Shown: piece by piece, positions 1-11,900 of the stretch
Position numbering within the stretch: the stretch's first letter is position 1
Layout of the letters: every line of letters starts with the position of its first letter
Position numbers and translations under genes: made by a program
Notes under the pieces: generated by a model
Seen by the model: the letters and a program-made list of their open reading frames with translations, nothing else
Told to the model about the DNA's origin: nothing
Database searches by the model: none
NCBI RefSeq assembly: GCF_026283955.1
Contig: NZ_JAPDPE010000023.1
Span: forward strand, 1 to 47,681
Direction: 5' to 3'
DNA: 47,681 bases
From: Dyella silvatica
Lineage (GTDB): Bacteria; Pseudomonadota; Gammaproteobacteria; Xanthomonadales; Rhodanobacteraceae

Positions 1-2
1 CA

Positions 3-2213
3 TGGTCGGCCGGTCGGCGCCTGATCAATTGCTACGGTCCCACCGAAGTCACCGTGGATGCGTTGATCTCCGCGCCGATCCAATACGCGGCAGCGGTTGA
101 ACATGGATCGGCCACGCCGGTGCCACTCGGCGAGCCGGTACAGCTGGCTCGCGCCTATGTGTTAGACCAAGCCTTGCAAGCGGTGACTGACGGTCAGGAG
201 GGCGAGCTGTACCTGGCCGGCCCGGGACTCGCGCGCGGTTACCTGCATCGCGCGGCGCTGAGCAGCGAACGCTTTGTCGCCGACCCATATGGGCCGCCGG
301 GTACGCGCATGTATCGAAGCGGCGATCGGGTTCGGTTGCAGGATGGCCAGCTGAGCTTTGTCGGCCGCGCGGACCAGCAGATCAAATGGCACGGCTTGCG
401 CATTGAGCCGGGTGAGATCGAGGCCGGCCTGTTGCGCGAGCCGGACGTCACCCAGGCGGCGGTCGTGCTGCGCGAAGATCGCCCAGGCCACAGGCAACTG
501 GTCGGCTATGTGGTACGCGCAGCGCGGGAGCATGATCCCGCGCCAGCTAGCGAGCTCGCCGAATCGGCCAAGCTCAGCGAGTGGCAGGCCTTGCATGACA
601 GCTTCTACGCCGAGCAGGCCGAACTGGCCGGCGCGGAAGATTTTACCGGCTGGGATAGCAGCTACGACGGCGCACCGATTGCTTTGCAGCACATGCGCGA
701 ATGGCGACAAGCCACGGTCGATCGAATGCTGGCACTGCAGCCGGGCCATGTGCTGGAAATCGGCGTGGGCTCAGGGCTGATCCTGTGGCAGCTGGCGCCG
801 CATTGCCGCAGCTATTGGGGCACGGATTTTTCCTCGCCGGTGATCGATTCGCTGCGCGAACGGGTTGAGCGTGACCCGCCGCTGCGCGGGCGGGTACAAC
901 TGCGGCATCAACCGGCGGATGACCTCAGCGGCCTGCCACGCGATTATTTCGACACCATCGTGATCAACTCGGTGATCATGTATTTCCCCAGTGTGGATTA
1001 TCTGCTGCGGGTGTTGCGCCAATGCATGGCGCTGCTCGCCCCAGCAGGGCGCATCTATCTGGGGGACATCCGCAACTTGCGCCTGCTGCGTTGTTTCGCC
1101 ACCGCGACTGCCTGGCCGCGCGCGATGCACGCGCCAAGCAGCCTGAGCGAAACCCGGCGCGCCATCGATCAGGATGTACTGCTCGAAACCGAACTACTGC
1201 TTGACCCGGCTTTCTTCACTGCGTTGACCGAGCACATCGAAGGCATCGCCGGCGTCGACATCCAGCTCAAGCGCGGTCGTTTCCACAATGAACTGACCAG
1301 ACACCGCTATGAGGTAGTGCTGCACAAGCAAGGCGCCGCAGCGATGTCCTTGGCCGGTGGCACCGAACTGACTTGGCTGAAGGAGGTGCATTCGCTGGAT
1401 GGCCTGCGGGACTATCTCGTCCGCGTGCGGCCGGCGCTTATGCGCTTAACTGGCATTTCCAATGCCCGCCTGGCTGACGAGATCGCTACCATGCATGCGG
1501 TTTGGACGGCCATCGACGGCGAGGATCTGGCACAGCAGCTGGCCAACAACGATCGGGTCGCCGCAGCGCTGGATCCGGAAGACGTGTGTGCGCTTGGCGA
1601 AAGCGTCGGTTACCGCGTCGCGATCACCTGGACCGGCGACGGGGCAGGGGATCGCTTCGAGGCGGTGTTTTTCGCGCAGGACACGCAGCGATGGCGGCCG
1701 CTCACCGATATTTATCGCAGCCCGCGGCATGCTGCTGCATCGCTAAGCGCTTATGCCAACCGGCCCGATACCGGGCGAGATGCTCGCGCCTGGGTCGCCA
1801 TGCTGCGGCGCAAGCTTGCCGAGCGGCTGCCCGACCATATGGTGCCCGCGACGATAGTGGTGTTGCCAAGCTTGCCGTTGACGGCGAACGGCAAGCTCGA
1901 CCGCGCCGCGCTGCCGGCACCTGAAACCGGGCGGCACGATAGTCGCGCTCCCCGCACGCCGCAGGAACAAACCCTGGCGACGCTGTTTGCCGAGGTTCTG
2001 GGCCTGGCGCGTGTAGGCATCGATGACAACTTCTTCGATCTGGGTGGCCATTCGCTACTGGCTACCCGCCTGGTCAGCCTGATTCGTCAGGCGTTAGGTA
2101 TCGACTTACCGATTCGCGCACTGTTCGAGGCCGCCACCGTGGCCACGCTTGCGCCGCAACTCGAACGGGCTCGACGCTCGACCCGCACCCCGCTACGCCC
2201 CATGCGAACCTAA
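3..2213 (+). CDS. NRPS, 3' part: A domain with embedded N-methyltransferase, then T
   Basis: The frame is open from base 3, so the gene starts outside the window; the GTG at 54 lies inside the A domain and is not a start. Residues counted from base 3: A5 motif NCYGPTE at 9-15, A6 [15 protein letters not shown] at 67-81, A7 YRSGD at 104-108, A8 near 121-140, where the usual VKIRG reads IKWHG. An N-methyltransferase is inserted after A8: SAM motif LEIGVGSG at 251-258, NSVIMYFP at 322-329, end motif [11 protein letters not shown] near 429. About 180 residues of a second insert follow, then A9/A10 (NGKLDR, Lys631) and a carrier domain with GGHS (Ser684). The A domain activates an amino acid, MT methylates the alpha nitrogen on the carrier, and T passes it on. 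Only three pocket residues are visible (Cys, Val, Asp at GrsA positions 322, 330, 331), so the substrate is not called. It ends 15 bases before the next gene. Confidence 0.93.
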   Translation, partial: WSAGRRLINCYGPTEVTVDALISAPIQYAAAVEHGSATPVPLGEPVQLARAYVLDQALQAVTDGQEGELYLAGPGLARGYLHRAALSSERFVADPYGPPGTRMYRSGDRVRLQDGQLSFVGRADQQIKWHGLRIEPGEIEAGLLREPDVTQAAVVLREDRPGHRQLVGYVVRAAREHDPAPASELAESAKLSEWQALHDSFYAEQAELAGAEDFTGWDSSYDGAPIALQHMREWRQATVDRMLALQPGHVLEIGVGSGLILWQLAPHCRSYWGTDFSSPVIDSLRERVERDPPLRGRVQLRHQPADDLSGLPRDYFDTIVINSVIMYFPSVDYLLRVLRQCMALLAPAGRIYLGDIRNLRLLRCFATATAWPRAMHAPSSLSETRRAIDQDVLLETELLLDPAFFTALTEHIEGIAGVDIQLKRGRFHNELTRHRYEVVLHKQGAAAMSLAGGTELTWLKEVHSLDGLRDYLVRVRPALMRLTGISNARLADEIATMHAVWTAIDGEDLAQQLANNDRVAAALDPEDVCALGESVGYRVAITWTGDGAGDRFEAVFFAQDTQRWRPLTDIYRSPRHAAASLSAYANRPDTGRDARAWVAMLRRKLAERLPDHMVPATIVVLPSLPLTANGKLDRAALPAPETGRHDSRAPRTPQEQTLATLFAEVLGLARVGIDDNFFDLGGHSLLATRLVSLIRQALGIDLPIRALFEAATVATLAPQLERARRSTRTPLRPMRT

Positions 2214-2228
2214 GGGCAGGAGCCCACC

Positions 2229-5200
2229 ATGATCCCGATGTCTTTTGCGCAACAGCGCTTGTGGTTTCTCAGCAAACTCGATGGGCCTAGCGCCACCTTC
2301 AACGTGCCGATGGCGCTCTACCTGGATGGCCCGTTGGACGCGGCGGCGTTAAAGGCCGCGATGCTGGACCTGATCGAACGACACGAAAGCCTGCGTACCT
2401 GCTTTGCCGATGACGATGGCATCGGGCGGCAGATCATTCTTCGAGCAGAAGAAGTCGATCTGGTTTTCGAACAGCTCGATGTGCCCGAAGATGCGCTGGA
2501 TGACGCGATGCGGCGCTTCAACGCATATTGTTTCGACTTGGAGCGCGACATTCCGCTGCGCACCGGCTTGTTCCGGCTGGCGGCCGAACGGCACGTGCTG
2601 TTGCTGCTGGTTTATCACATCGCCAGCGACGGCTGGTCGTGGGCGCCGATGGTGCGCGATATCGCCCAGGCTTATACGGCGCGACGAAGTCAGCAGGCGC
2701 CGGGCTGGCAGCCGCTGCCGGTGCAATATGCCGACTACAGCTTGTGGCAGCGCGAATGGATGCTGGAGGAGTCCGACCCGGACAACGATATCGCCAGGCA
2801 TCTTGCCTACTGGAAAAAGACGCTGGCCGAGCTGCCCGAGCAATTGAATCTGCCTTTCGACCGGCCACGCCCGGCACGTGCCTGCCAACACGGCGACGCG
2901 ATCCGCGTGCATATCGATGAAGCCACTACAAGACGCCTGCACGATTTGTCGAGAAGCGCGCGTGGCAGCTTGTTCATGACCCTGCACGCATCGGTAGCGG
3001 CGCTGCTTTCCAAACTGGGTGCCGGCTACGACCTGCCGATCGGCACCCCGGTCGCCGGGCGCGGCGACGAAGCCTTGAATGATTTGGTCGGCTTTTTTGT
3101 CAACCTGCTGGTATTGCGAACGGACACTTCCGGCAACCCGAGCTTTCGCGAGCTGCTTGCGCGCATCCGCGATGCCGATCTGGATGCTTATGCACATCAG
3201 GATCTGCCCTTCGAACGCGTGGTCGATATCGTCAACCCGGCACGCCACTCATCGCAGCATCCGCTATTCCAGGTGGCGGTCGTATTGCAGAATAATCGGG
3301 ACGCGGTGTGCGACATACCCGGCCTGTCGGTACAGCCGAAGTTCCTGGTGACGGATACCGCCAAGTACGATCTGACCTTCGACTTCAGCGAGCTGTATGA
3401 CCGGGATGGTCGCGCGGCCGGTCTGGATTTTCAGCTTGAGTACGCCAGCGAGCTTTTCGACCCCGCTACGGTGCAGCGTTTCGCCAATGGCTTGCTGCGC
3501 GTGCTGGCACAAGTCATCGATCATCCGGATCGAGCGATTGGCGAAATCGATCTGCTCGACGCGCAGGAACGCCGCCAGCTGCTGCACGATTGGAACGATA
3601 CCAGCCATGCCGTTCCCTCCGGCACCTTGCCCGAGTGGTTCGAGGCACAAGTGGCGCGCACACCGGACGCCATCGCGGCCAGCGAGGGTTCCCATGCGCT
3701 GAGTTATCGCGAACTCGATGCCGGCGCTAACCGGTTGGCGCATCATCTGCGCCAGCGCGGCGTGGGCCCCGACGTGCTGGTCGGTCTGTGTCTGCCGCGC
3801 TCGCTCGAATCGCTGGTAGCGACCTTAGGCATTCTCAAGGCGGGCGGCGCCTATCTTCCCCTCGATCCGGATTATCCCAGCGAGCGCCTGCTGCATATGC
3901 TTAATCAGGCGAGGGCATCGGTGCTGGTGACACGTGCCGATGTTGCCGGGCGATTGTCTTTCCAGGGGATTGAGCAGGTGCTGCTCGATAGTCATTGTCA
4001 GGATATCGAGCGGCAGCCGGATAGCGCGCCATCGACGCAGGGTTTGCAGCCAGAGCATTTGGCGTACGTGATGTATACCTCCGGCTCTACCGGCATGCCC
4101 AAGGGGATCGCGGTCAATCACCGCAATGTGATCGAACTGGCGCAGGATCGACGCTGGCGCGGCGACAGCCAGCAGCGGGTGCTGATGCACTCTGCGCAGG
4201 TGTTCGATGCGCATACCTATGAAATGTGGGTGCCATTGCTGGCGGGCCGGCAAATCGTGCTGGCGCCGCCCGGCCGGACCGATGTCGCGGTGCTGGCTCG
4301 GCTGATCGAGCAGCAGCGAGTCACCGCGTTGTTTCTGACCACGGCACTGTTCCGGCTATTGGTGGAGGATCACCTGGCATGCCTGGCCGGGCTGCGTACC
4401 GTGTGGAGCGGCGGCGAGGCGGCGGTACCGCAGGTGTTCCAGCGGTTGCTGCAGCATTGTCCACAGATCGAGGCGGTGAACGTATACGGCCCCACCGAAA
4501 CCACCACCTTCGTCACCAGTTTCAGCATGCGGGCCGCCGATCGGGTAGCTGCCGGGCCGGTGCCGATTGGCGCACCGATGGATAACACGCGGGTTTATGT
4601 GCTCGATGCCGCCCTCAAGCCGGTGCCGATGGGCGTGGCGGGCGAGCTGTATCTGGCCGGTGAGGGGCTGGCGCGAGGCTATCTGGGCCACCCGATGCTG
4701 ACCGCGCAACGCTTCGTCGCGTGTCCTTTTGGCAAGCCTGGCGAGCGCATGTATCGCAGCGGCGATCTGGTGCGATGGCGAATAGACGGCCAATTGCTCT
4801 ACGTCGGCCGTACCGACCAGCAGGTAAAAATTCGTGGCTTCCGGGTCGAATTGGGCGAAATCGAGGCGGCGTTGAGCGAACACTCCGCCGTGCGCCAGGC
4901 GCTAGCCATCGTGCGCGAAGACCAGCCCGGCCAGCGGCAATTGGTGGCTTACGTCGTGGCGGCACCCGACGCGGTCATCGACCCGGCCGCCTTGCGCCGT
5001 GCTCTGGCCAGCAAGATGCCGGAGTACATGGTGCCGGCGGCGATCGTGTCGCTGGAAAGCCTGCCCTTGACTGTCAACGGCAAGCTCGATCGCCGTGCGC
5101 TACCCGCGCCGGATTTCCAGATAAGCAGCGGCAGGGATCCGCAGACGGCGGAAGAAATCGCCTTGGCGCCATTGTTCGCCGAGGTGCTCGGGCTCGAACG

Positions 5201-5408
5201 AGTCGGGGCGGAAGACAGTTTCTTTGACTTGGGCGGCCACTCGCTACTGGCCACCCAGCTGATCAGCCGTATCCGCTCCAGGCTAGGCGTGGAGCTGCCG
5301 ATCCGCAGCTTGTTCGAGGCGCCGACGGTGGCCGAGCTGGCACTGCGCCTGCAGCAGGCAAAGCCGGTGACGCGCAAGCCGCTGCGTCCGATGCGGATCA
5401 AGGAGTAA
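2229..5408 (+). CDS. NRPS module, C-A-T (1059 aa)
   Basis: A complete elongation module. ATG at 2229 is preceded by an AGGAG seven bases upstream. The protein begins directly with condensation motif C1 (SFAQQRLWF), with no docking segment. C domain about 1-440, with active-site motif YHIASDG at 129-135: the first His of HHxxxDG is Tyr, while the catalytic second His (130) is kept. A domain about 470-955: A3 [11 protein letters not shown] at 616-626, A4 FDAHTYEMW at 659-667, A5 VYGPTE, A7 YRSGD, A8 [21 protein letters not shown]10 NGKLDR. T domain GGHS with Ser1005. Hand alignment to GrsA gives pocket code D-A-Y-F-W-G-V-T-F-K; codes ending GxTFK are often reported for branched aliphatic residues, so this is only a tentative hydrophobic call. 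The C terminus (PLRPMRIKE) matches the T-C linker seen inside the fourth NRPS frame. The stop overlaps the first possible ATG of the next gene. Confidence 0.95.
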   Translation: MIPMSFAQQRLWFLSKLDGPSATFNVPMALYLDGPLDAAALKAAMLDLIERHESLRTCFADDDGIGRQIILRAEEVDLVFEQLDVPEDALDDAMRRFNAYCFDLERDIPLRTGLFRLAAERHVLLLLVYHIASDGWSWAPMVRDIAQAYTARRSQQAPGWQPLPVQYADYSLWQREWMLEESDPDNDIARHLAYWKKTLAELPEQLNLPFDRPRPARACQHGDAIRVHIDEATTRRLHDLSRSARGSLFMTLHASVAALLSKLGAGYDLPIGTPVAGRGDEALNDLVGFFVNLLVLRTDTSGNPSFRELLARIRDADLDAYAHQDLPFERVVDIVNPARHSSQHPLFQVAVVLQNNRDAVCDIPGLSVQPKFLVTDTAKYDLTFDFSELYDRDGRAAGLDFQLEYASELFDPATVQRFANGLLRVLAQVIDHPDRAIGEIDLLDAQERRQLLHDWNDTSHAVPSGTLPEWFEAQVARTPDAIAASEGSHALSYRELDAGANRLAHHLRQRGVGPDVLVGLCLPRSLESLVATLGILKAGGAYLPLDPDYPSERLLHMLNQARASVLVTRADVAGRLSFQGIEQVLLDSHCQDIERQPDSAPSTQGLQPEHLAYVMYTSGSTGMPKGIAVNHRNVIELAQDRRWRGDSQQRVLMHSAQVFDAHTYEMWVPLLAGRQIVLAPPGRTDVAVLARLIEQQRVTALFLTTALFRLLVEDHLACLAGLRTVWSGGEAAVPQVFQRLLQHCPQIEAVNVYGPTETTTFVTSFSMRAADRVAAGPVPIGAPMDNTRVYVLDAALKPVPMGVAGELYLAGEGLARGYLGHPMLTAQRFVACPFGKPGERMYRSGDLVRWRIDGQLLYVGRTDQQVKIRGFRVELGEIEAALSEHSAVRQALAIVREDQPGQRQLVAYVVAAPDAVIDPAALRRALASKMPEYMVPAAIVSLESLPLTVNGKLDRRALPAPDFQISSGRDPQTAEEIALAPLFAEVLGLERVGAEDSFFDLGGHSLLATQLISRIRSRLGVELPIRSLFEAPTVAELALRLQQAKPVTRKPLRPMRIKE

Positions 5409-5413
5409 TGACG

Positions 5414-8400
5414 ATGATTCCCTTGTCGTTTGCGCAACAACGTCTGTGGTTTCTGCATCGGTTGGAGGGGCCAAGCGCCATCTACAACATTCCACTGATC
5501 TTGCATCTGGACGGCCCTTTGGATGTGCCGGCCCTGGACGCTGCGCTGGCCGATGTGGTCGCCAGGCATGAGAGCCTGCGCACGGTATTTACCGAGACAG
5601 ATGGCATTGCGCAGCAGCTGATACGCGAAGGGGCCGCGGCGCGGCTCATGCTCGAACGCGCCATCGTGCCGGCCGAGGCGCTCGACCAGGCCCTGCGCGA
5701 TGCGGTGAGTTATCGCTTCGATCTGCGTCGCGAGCTGCCGATGCGGGCAAGTCTGTTCGAGCTTGGCTCGGAGCAGCATGTGCTTTGCCTGCTGACCCAC
5801 CATATCGCCAGTGATGGCTGGTCCTGGGGGCCGTTGGGTCGGGACCTGGCCGCTGCCTATGCGGCTCGTCGCGACGGCAAGCTAGCGGACTGGACGCCGC
5901 TGCCGGTGCAGTATGCCGATTACAGTTTATGGCAGCGCGAATGGATGGCGCAGGAGACCGAAGCGGATAGCGAGACCGCCCAAGACGTGGCCTATTGGAC
6001 CTCTGCCCTGGCTGACCTGCCGGAGCTGTCGAACCTGCCGACGGATCGGCCCAGGCCGCCGCTGCCGAGTCACGTGGGAGCTCACCTCGGTTTCTCGATC
6101 AGCGCCGACATTCATCGCCGCCTGCTGGCGCTGGCGCGTGAAAGCCATGCCAGCCTGTTCATGGTGTTGCACGCCGCGGTGGCAGCGCTGCTGTCTTCGT
6201 TGGGCGTAGGCAACGATATCGTCCTGGGCTCGCCGGTTTCCGGTCGCAACGACGAGGCCCTGGAAGAGCTCATCGGCTTTTTCGTCAACATCCTGGTGCT
6301 GCGCCTGGATACCTCGGGTGAGCCGAGCTTCCGCACGCTGATCGCCCGCGCACGCGATACCGACCTGGAAGCGTACACACATCAAAACCTGCCCTTCGAG
6401 CGGCTGGTCGAAATCGTCAATCCGACACGCTCGTCCTCGCACCACCCGTTGTTCCAGACCAAACTGATGCTGGAAAACAATACCCGTTCGACCTGGCAAT
6501 TGCCGGGTTTGACGGTGCGTCAACAGCATCTGGACAGCGATACCGCGCGCTGTGACCTGGGCTTTAATTTTCTGGAGAACTTTCTGCCGGATGGCACGCC
6601 GGGCGGGCTCGAATGCATCATCGAATTCGCTTGCGATTTGTTTGAAAAAGATAGCGTGGCGCGGCATGGCCGACGCATGTTGCGTCTGCTGGAGGTGGTT
6701 GCTCACGACCCGGACCTGAGCATCGGCGCGATCGAAGTGGATGACAGCGATTTGCGTCGGCAGGTGCTGCGCGAATGGAATGACACCGCACACCCGTCGA
6801 CAGTGCAAACCCTGCCACAGCTGTTTGCGCAGCGCGTGCTGGAAGCCCCCGACGCCGTCGCGGCGGTATGCGACGGCGCCAGCCTCAGCTACGCCGAGCT
6901 GGAGGCAAGGGCCAACCAGCTGGCCCATCAGCTACGCAGCCTGGGCGTGGGGCCTGACGTCGTGGTCGGGGTCTGCCTGCGACGATCGCTGGATCTGCTG
7001 GTGGGCTTGCTTGGGGTGCTCAAGGCGGGCGGCGCCTATCTGCCGCTGGACGCGGAATATCCCACCGAACGACTGGCCTACATGATTAACGATGCCATGG
7101 TGCCGGTGCTGTTGACCGAGGACGCCCTGGTTGAGCAACTGCCGGCACACTGGGGCTTGTGGTTGCGTATCGATGCCGACGGCGCCGAGATCGCCATGCA
7201 GCCCACGAGCGCGCCGGATACCGGCCTGCAGCCCGCCCATTTGGCCTATGTGATTTACACCTCCGGCTCGACCGGGCAGCCCAAGGGCGTGGCGGTGACG
7301 CATCTCGGCATTCCCAATTTGCTGGCATGCCAGGTCGATGTGTTGGGGGCGGGCCGGCAGGCGCGCGTACTGCAATTTGCCTCGACCAGTTTCGACGCGG
7401 CGTTCTGGGAATTGTGCATGGGGGTGCTCTCGGGTGGACGCCTGGTGCTGGCTTCGTCGACCCAGTTGCAACCCGGCCCGGCGTTGACTGAGCTGATTGC
7501 GCGCGAGGGGATTACCCACCTTGCATTGACCCCGGCGGTACTTAGCCTGCTGCCGGAGCATGGGCTGCCCGCAACGGTCTCGCTGGTGGTGGCGGGCGAG
7601 GCGAGTTCCCAGGCATTGGTCCAGCGTTGGTCTCGACGGCTATCGATATTCAACTCCTATGGCCCTACCGAGGCCACCGTCTGCGCGACCTTGAGCGAGG
7701 CCTTGCAGGGCGATGAAACGCCGCCGATTGGCCGGCCTATCTACAACACCCAGATCTACGTACTCGACGCCGGCCTGCGTCCGACCCCGCAAGGGGTCAC
7801 CGGTGAGGTGTATCTCGCCGGCATCGGACTGGCGCGTGGCTATCTCAATCGTTTTTCGCTGACGGCGGGGCGGTTCGTGGCCAACCCGTTTGGCGAGCCG
7901 GGCAGTCGCATGTATCGCACCGGCGATCTCGCGCGCTGGCGCAGCGATGGACAACTCGATTACATCGGACGCGTTGATCAGCAGGTGAAATTGCGCGGCT
8001 TTCGCATCGAGCTGGGCGAAGTCGAAGCGCAACTCATGAAGCACCAGGGCGTGGCGCAGGCGGTGGCGGTCATGCGCGAGGACCGTCCAGGCCATCAGCA
8101 GTTGCTGGCCTATGTGGTGCCCTCTGCCCATGGCGTGGATGTCGCCGTCTTGCGCGCCGCGCTGGCGTCGCAACTGCCCGACTATATGGTGCCCGCGGCG
8201 ATTCTTTCATTGCAGGCCTTGCCCACCACACCCAATGGCAAACTCGACCGCAAGGCCCTGCCGGCGCCTACCTTCGCCAGCGATAAAGCCGGCACGGAGC
8301 CGCGCAACCCACAGGAGCGCATGCTGGCTGGCTTGTTTGCCGCTGTGCTGGGGCGCGAAACGGTGGCTATCGAGGACAGCTTTTTCGACCTCGGCGGCGA

Positions 8401-8956
8401 TTCGATTCTGGCCTTGCAGCTGAAGGCGCAAGCCCAGCAGCAGGGCATTGGTTTCGAGTTGGCCACGCTGTTTGATCACCAAAGTGTCGCCGCCTTGGCC
8501 GGCATGGCCAGTTTCGATTCTATCGAGGCAGTCGGCGCCACCGCAGCGTTCGCCATGATATCGACGGCCGACCGGCAACGCCTGCCTGACGATGTGTTGG
8601 ACGCCTATCCGCTCAGCCAGCTGCAGCTCGGCATGTTTTTTCACAGCGACTACGACAGCCATTCCACGCTTTATCACGCCTGCCTGGGTTTCGCGATCGA
8701 GCTGCCTTTCGATCGGGATGCGCTGCGCCATACGCTGGACGAGCTAAGCAGCCGTCATGAAATGCTACGCACCAGCTTTGCGCTTGATGGTTTCAGCGAG
8801 CCCTTGCAGCTGGTGCATGCGATGAGGTGCATGCGTTCGATAAGCAAGCCGTGCCGCTGTTCCGTGCCTGCGTGCATCGGCTTGGCGAAGGCGCTTTTCA
8901 TCTCTCGGTCAGTTGCCACCATGCCATCGTCGATGGCTGGAGCGACAGCTGCCTGA
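5414..8956 (+). CDS. NRPS, C-A-T plus front half of a second C domain (frameshifted)
   Basis: Two ATGs are possible: 5408, overlapping the previous stop (TAATG), and 5414. I prefer 5414 because AAGGAG at 5400-5405 is well spaced and the protein then begins MIPLSF, like its upstream neighbour. C domain has HHIASDG with His129-His130. The A domain has all core motifs; hand-read pocket code D-A-W-A-V-A-S-V-C-K differs conservatively from the Phe code of GrsA, so an aromatic substrate is a reasonable guess. The T domain carries GGDS (Ser997) where the others in this window have GGHS. From about 8600 a second C domain of another clade starts ([14 protein letters not shown]). It runs to about 8820 (EPLQLVHA), then the frame is lost and the last ~45 residues are out-of-frame sequence. 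The back half continues in another frame in the next entry. The two were almost certainly one protein. Confidence 0.9.
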   Translation: MIPLSFAQQRLWFLHRLEGPSAIYNIPLILHLDGPLDVPALDAALADVVARHESLRTVFTETDGIAQQLIREGAAARLMLERAIVPAEALDQALRDAVSYRFDLRRELPMRASLFELGSEQHVLCLLTHHIASDGWSWGPLGRDLAAAYAARRDGKLADWTPLPVQYADYSLWQREWMAQETEADSETAQDVAYWTSALADLPELSNLPTDRPRPPLPSHVGAHLGFSISADIHRRLLALARESHASLFMVLHAAVAALLSSLGVGNDIVLGSPVSGRNDEALEELIGFFVNILVLRLDTSGEPSFRTLIARARDTDLEAYTHQNLPFERLVEIVNPTRSSSHHPLFQTKLMLENNTRSTWQLPGLTVRQQHLDSDTARCDLGFNFLENFLPDGTPGGLECIIEFACDLFEKDSVARHGRRMLRLLEVVAHDPDLSIGAIEVDDSDLRRQVLREWNDTAHPSTVQTLPQLFAQRVLEAPDAVAAVCDGASLSYAELEARANQLAHQLRSLGVGPDVVVGVCLRRSLDLLVGLLGVLKAGGAYLPLDAEYPTERLAYMINDAMVPVLLTEDALVEQLPAHWGLWLRIDADGAEIAMQPTSAPDTGLQPAHLAYVIYTSGSTGQPKGVAVTHLGIPNLLACQVDVLGAGRQARVLQFASTSFDAAFWELCMGVLSGGRLVLASSTQLQPGPALTELIAREGITHLALTPAVLSLLPEHGLPATVSLVVAGEASSQALVQRWSRRLSIFNSYGPTEATVCATLSEALQGDETPPIGRPIYNTQIYVLDAGLRPTPQGVTGEVYLAGIGLARGYLNRFSLTAGRFVANPFGEPGSRMYRTGDLARWRSDGQLDYIGRVDQQVKLRGFRIELGEVEAQLMKHQGVAQAVAVMREDRPGHQQLLAYVVPSAHGVDVAVLRAALASQLPDYMVPAAILSLQALPTTPNGKLDRKALPAPTFASDKAGTEPRNPQERMLAGLFAAVLGRETVAIEDSFFDLGGDSILALQLKAQAQQQGIGFELATLFDHQSVAALAGMASFDSIEAVGATAAFAMISTADRQRLPDDVLDAYPLSQLQLGMFFHSDYDSHSTLYHACLGFAIELPFDRDALRHTLDELSSRHEMLRTSFALDGFSEPLQLVHAMRCMRSISKPCRCSVPACIGLAKALFISRSVATMPSSMAGATAA
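8812..8835. repeat. 10-base direct repeat at the break in the NRPS C domain
   Basis: GGTGCATGCG occurs at 8812-8821 and again at 8826-8835, an offset of 14 bases. The upstream frame reads Val-His-Ala at the first copy; the downstream frame reads Asp-Glu-Val-His-Ala-Phe-Asp at the second. Removing 14 bases would restore the frame, but the joined protein would still lack about 35-40 residues normally found between the EPLQLVH motif and the following FD..PPLFR-type strand of this C-domain clade. So the site looks like a deletion junction, not a simple duplication. Confidence 0.75.
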
Positions 8957-11900
8957 TCGCCGAATTGATGCAACGCTATCAGGCGCACTTGCAAGGTGCG
9001 GCGTTACCGGCACCGCCGCTGTCGGCGCATTACCGCGACTACATCGCGCTGGAGCGTGCGGCGATGGTTTCGCAGGAAAGCCGCGACTTCTGGAGCACAT
9101 GGCTGCAAGGGGTCGAGCCAAGAAAGCCCCTATGCCTGCCGCCCGAGGATTCGCTTGCCGACCTTGCCATTCGTCTCAACCTGACCGTGCCGCTGCACAT
9201 CAGCAGCGAGACGACAGCGGATCTGCTGGCCTTGGGTCAGCGACTGAAGGCGCCACTGAAGTCGGTACTGCTGGCCGCGCATATGGCGGCCTTAAGCATG
9301 CTGACCGGGCATTGCGATGTCCTCACCGGCATGGTGATCCATGGCCGGCCCGAGGTAGCGGATGGCGAAAAGCTGATCGGACTCTTCCTCAATTCGGTGC
9401 CGTTTCGTTTGCGGGTGGAGGGTGACAGCTGGAGTGGGCTGGTTCGGCGAGCGATGGAGGCAGAGCGCAACCTGCTGCCGCATCGCCGCTATCCGCTGGC
9501 CAGGATCATGGCGGACATCGGGCAGCGTGGGCTGCTCTGCGTGGCCTTCAACTACACCAATTTCCACGCCTACGACAAGCTTGGCGAGCTGGGCCGGCAC
9601 CTGAGCGCGCAGGGCGGCGCCGGCGGTGACAACAGCTTTGCTCTGCAGGTCAATTTTCAGCTTAGCGAGACGGGCCTGGCGGCGTGGATCAGTGGCCATC
9701 GCACCAGCTACGACATGCCGACGCTGCAGCGTTACGCCGACTGCTACGAACGGGTCTTGCAAGCCATGGCCGGGCAAGCCGAGCAACCCATTCGTCGGAT
9801 GAGTGCGCTGGGTGAGGGCGAGCGGCTGCGGCTACTGCAAAACGGCCATGCCACGGCTGGCGCCGATGGCGGCGCGCCGCCCGAGCATTTCGCCGAGCTG
9901 TTCGAACGACAGGCGAGGCAGACGCCCGAAGCCGATGCCGTCGCCTGCGCTGGCAGCACGCTCAGTTACCGGGCCTTGAACGCCAGGGCGAACCGCCTGG
10001 CCCGGGTGCTGCTTGCCGAAGGCGTGCGTCCCGGACAGATCGTCGCGCTGGCCTTGCCTCGCTCGATCGAGCTGATCGTGGCCTTGCTGGCAACGCTTAA
10101 ATGCGGCGCCGCTTATTTGCCGTTGGATATGAATTATCCGCTGGACCGGCTCAGCCATATGTTGATGGACGCCTATCCGGCCAAATTGCTTTACGCGGGG
10201 AATGCCATCGCCGGCCTGGATGGCAGCCTCGTGCCGACGATGCGGCTCGATGAGGAAGCCACGGCAGCGGCGCTGGCAACCGCCAGTGAGCGCGACCTGG
10301 ACGAAACCGAGCGTGTCGGCCGGCGACACCTGGCTGGGCCGGCTTACGTCATCTATACCTCCGGCTCCAGCGGACGCCCCAAGGGCGTCGTGGTCACCCA
10401 CCAGGGCCTTGCCAGTCTGGCCGCCAGTCAGCGCCAGCATCTTGGCGCTGCCCCGGCACGGGTGTTGCAACTTGCCTCGGCCAGTTTCGATGCCTCGGTG
10501 TGGGAGCTGATGGCTGCCTTTGCCGGCGGCGGCTGTCTGGTGCTGCCACGCCCTGGTCCGCTGGCCGGCGATGAACTTGCCGAGGTTCTGCGTCAGCACG
10601 CCATCGACCATATCGTGATTCCGCCGGCACTACTGGAAACCCTCGACCCCGCAACGCTGCCGACTTCGCTGATGCTGGCGGTAGGTGGCGAGGCCTGTTC
10701 GCCGGCCTTGGTCGAGCGTTGGGCCGACGGACGCATCATGCTCAATGCCTATGGTCCGACCGAATCGACGGTGTGCGCGAGTATCAGCGATCGGTTGTCC
10801 GGTGCCCGCGCGCCGATCGGGCGCCCCATCGGCGGCACTCGACTCTATGTGCTCGATCAAACCTTGCAGCCGGTACCCGTTGGGGCGGCCGGTGAGCTCT
10901 ACATCGCCGGCAAAGGTCTGGCGCAAGGTTATTTGCATCGCCCCGGCTTGACCGCGCAGCGCTTCGTGGCCGACCCATTCGTCGCCGGCGAGCGCATGTA
11001 CCGATCCGGTGACCGCGTGCGCTGGTGCGGCGATGGTCAATTGGACTATCTCGATCGCACCGATCGACAGGTGAAAATCCGTGGCTTCCGCATCGAGCCG
11101 GGTGAAGTCGAAGCGGCTCTGCGGCATTTGCCGGGGGTGGCGCAGGCCGCGGTAGTGATGCGTGAAGACCGCCCCGGCCAGCGCCAATTAGTCGGCTATG
11201 TGGTGATTGCCGACACGACGCACCGCAGCGGTGAAGGGGAGGCCGATAGCTGGCGCCGGCAACTGGCCGAGAAGCTGCCTGAGTACATGCTGCCCGCGGC
11301 AGTGGTCGAGCTGGATGCCTTGCCATTGACCGCGAACGGCAAGCTCGATCGGGCGCTGTTGCCAGCCCCCGCTTATGCGGCAACCGATCTGCGGCTGCCA
11401 AGCAATCCGCAGGAGGCCACCCTGGCCGAACTGTTTGCCGAAGTGCTTGGGCTGGAGCAGCTAGGCATCGACGACAACTTTTTCGATCTGGGCGGGCACT
11501 CCTTGCTGGCGACCCGGCTGGTCAGCCGGATTCGTTCGGTCATGCAAGTGGAAATGCCGATACGGGTGCTATTCGAGGCGCCGACGGTGCTCGCGCTTGC
11601 TCGGCGTTTGCGCGGCCAGGGCGCGCTTCGCCAGGCGCTACGGCCGATGCCGCGACCGTCGCGCATTCCGTTGTCGTATGCGCAACGCCGGCTTTGGTTT
11701 ATCCATCGCTTCGAGGGGCCCAGCGCGACCTACAACATTCCTTTGGCCCTGCGTTTGAACGGCAGCCTGGACGTAGGCGCCTTGCAGCTGGCACTGGCAG
11801 ACCTGATCGAGCGCCACGAAAGCCTGCGCACCCTGATCGTCGATGGTGAGGGTGAGCCGTCGCAACGCATTCTGGCGGCAGAAACCGCACTTTCACGACT

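Noticed and set aside
54-60. GTG at 54 as the start of the first NRPS gene
   Set aside because: The frame is open to base 3 and the preceding codons encode the A5 motif NCYGPTE, so the gene simply enters from outside the window.
8812-8835. Programmed ribosomal frameshift in the NRPS
   Set aside because: There is no slippery heptamer, and the change comes with missing residues, which frameshifting cannot explain.
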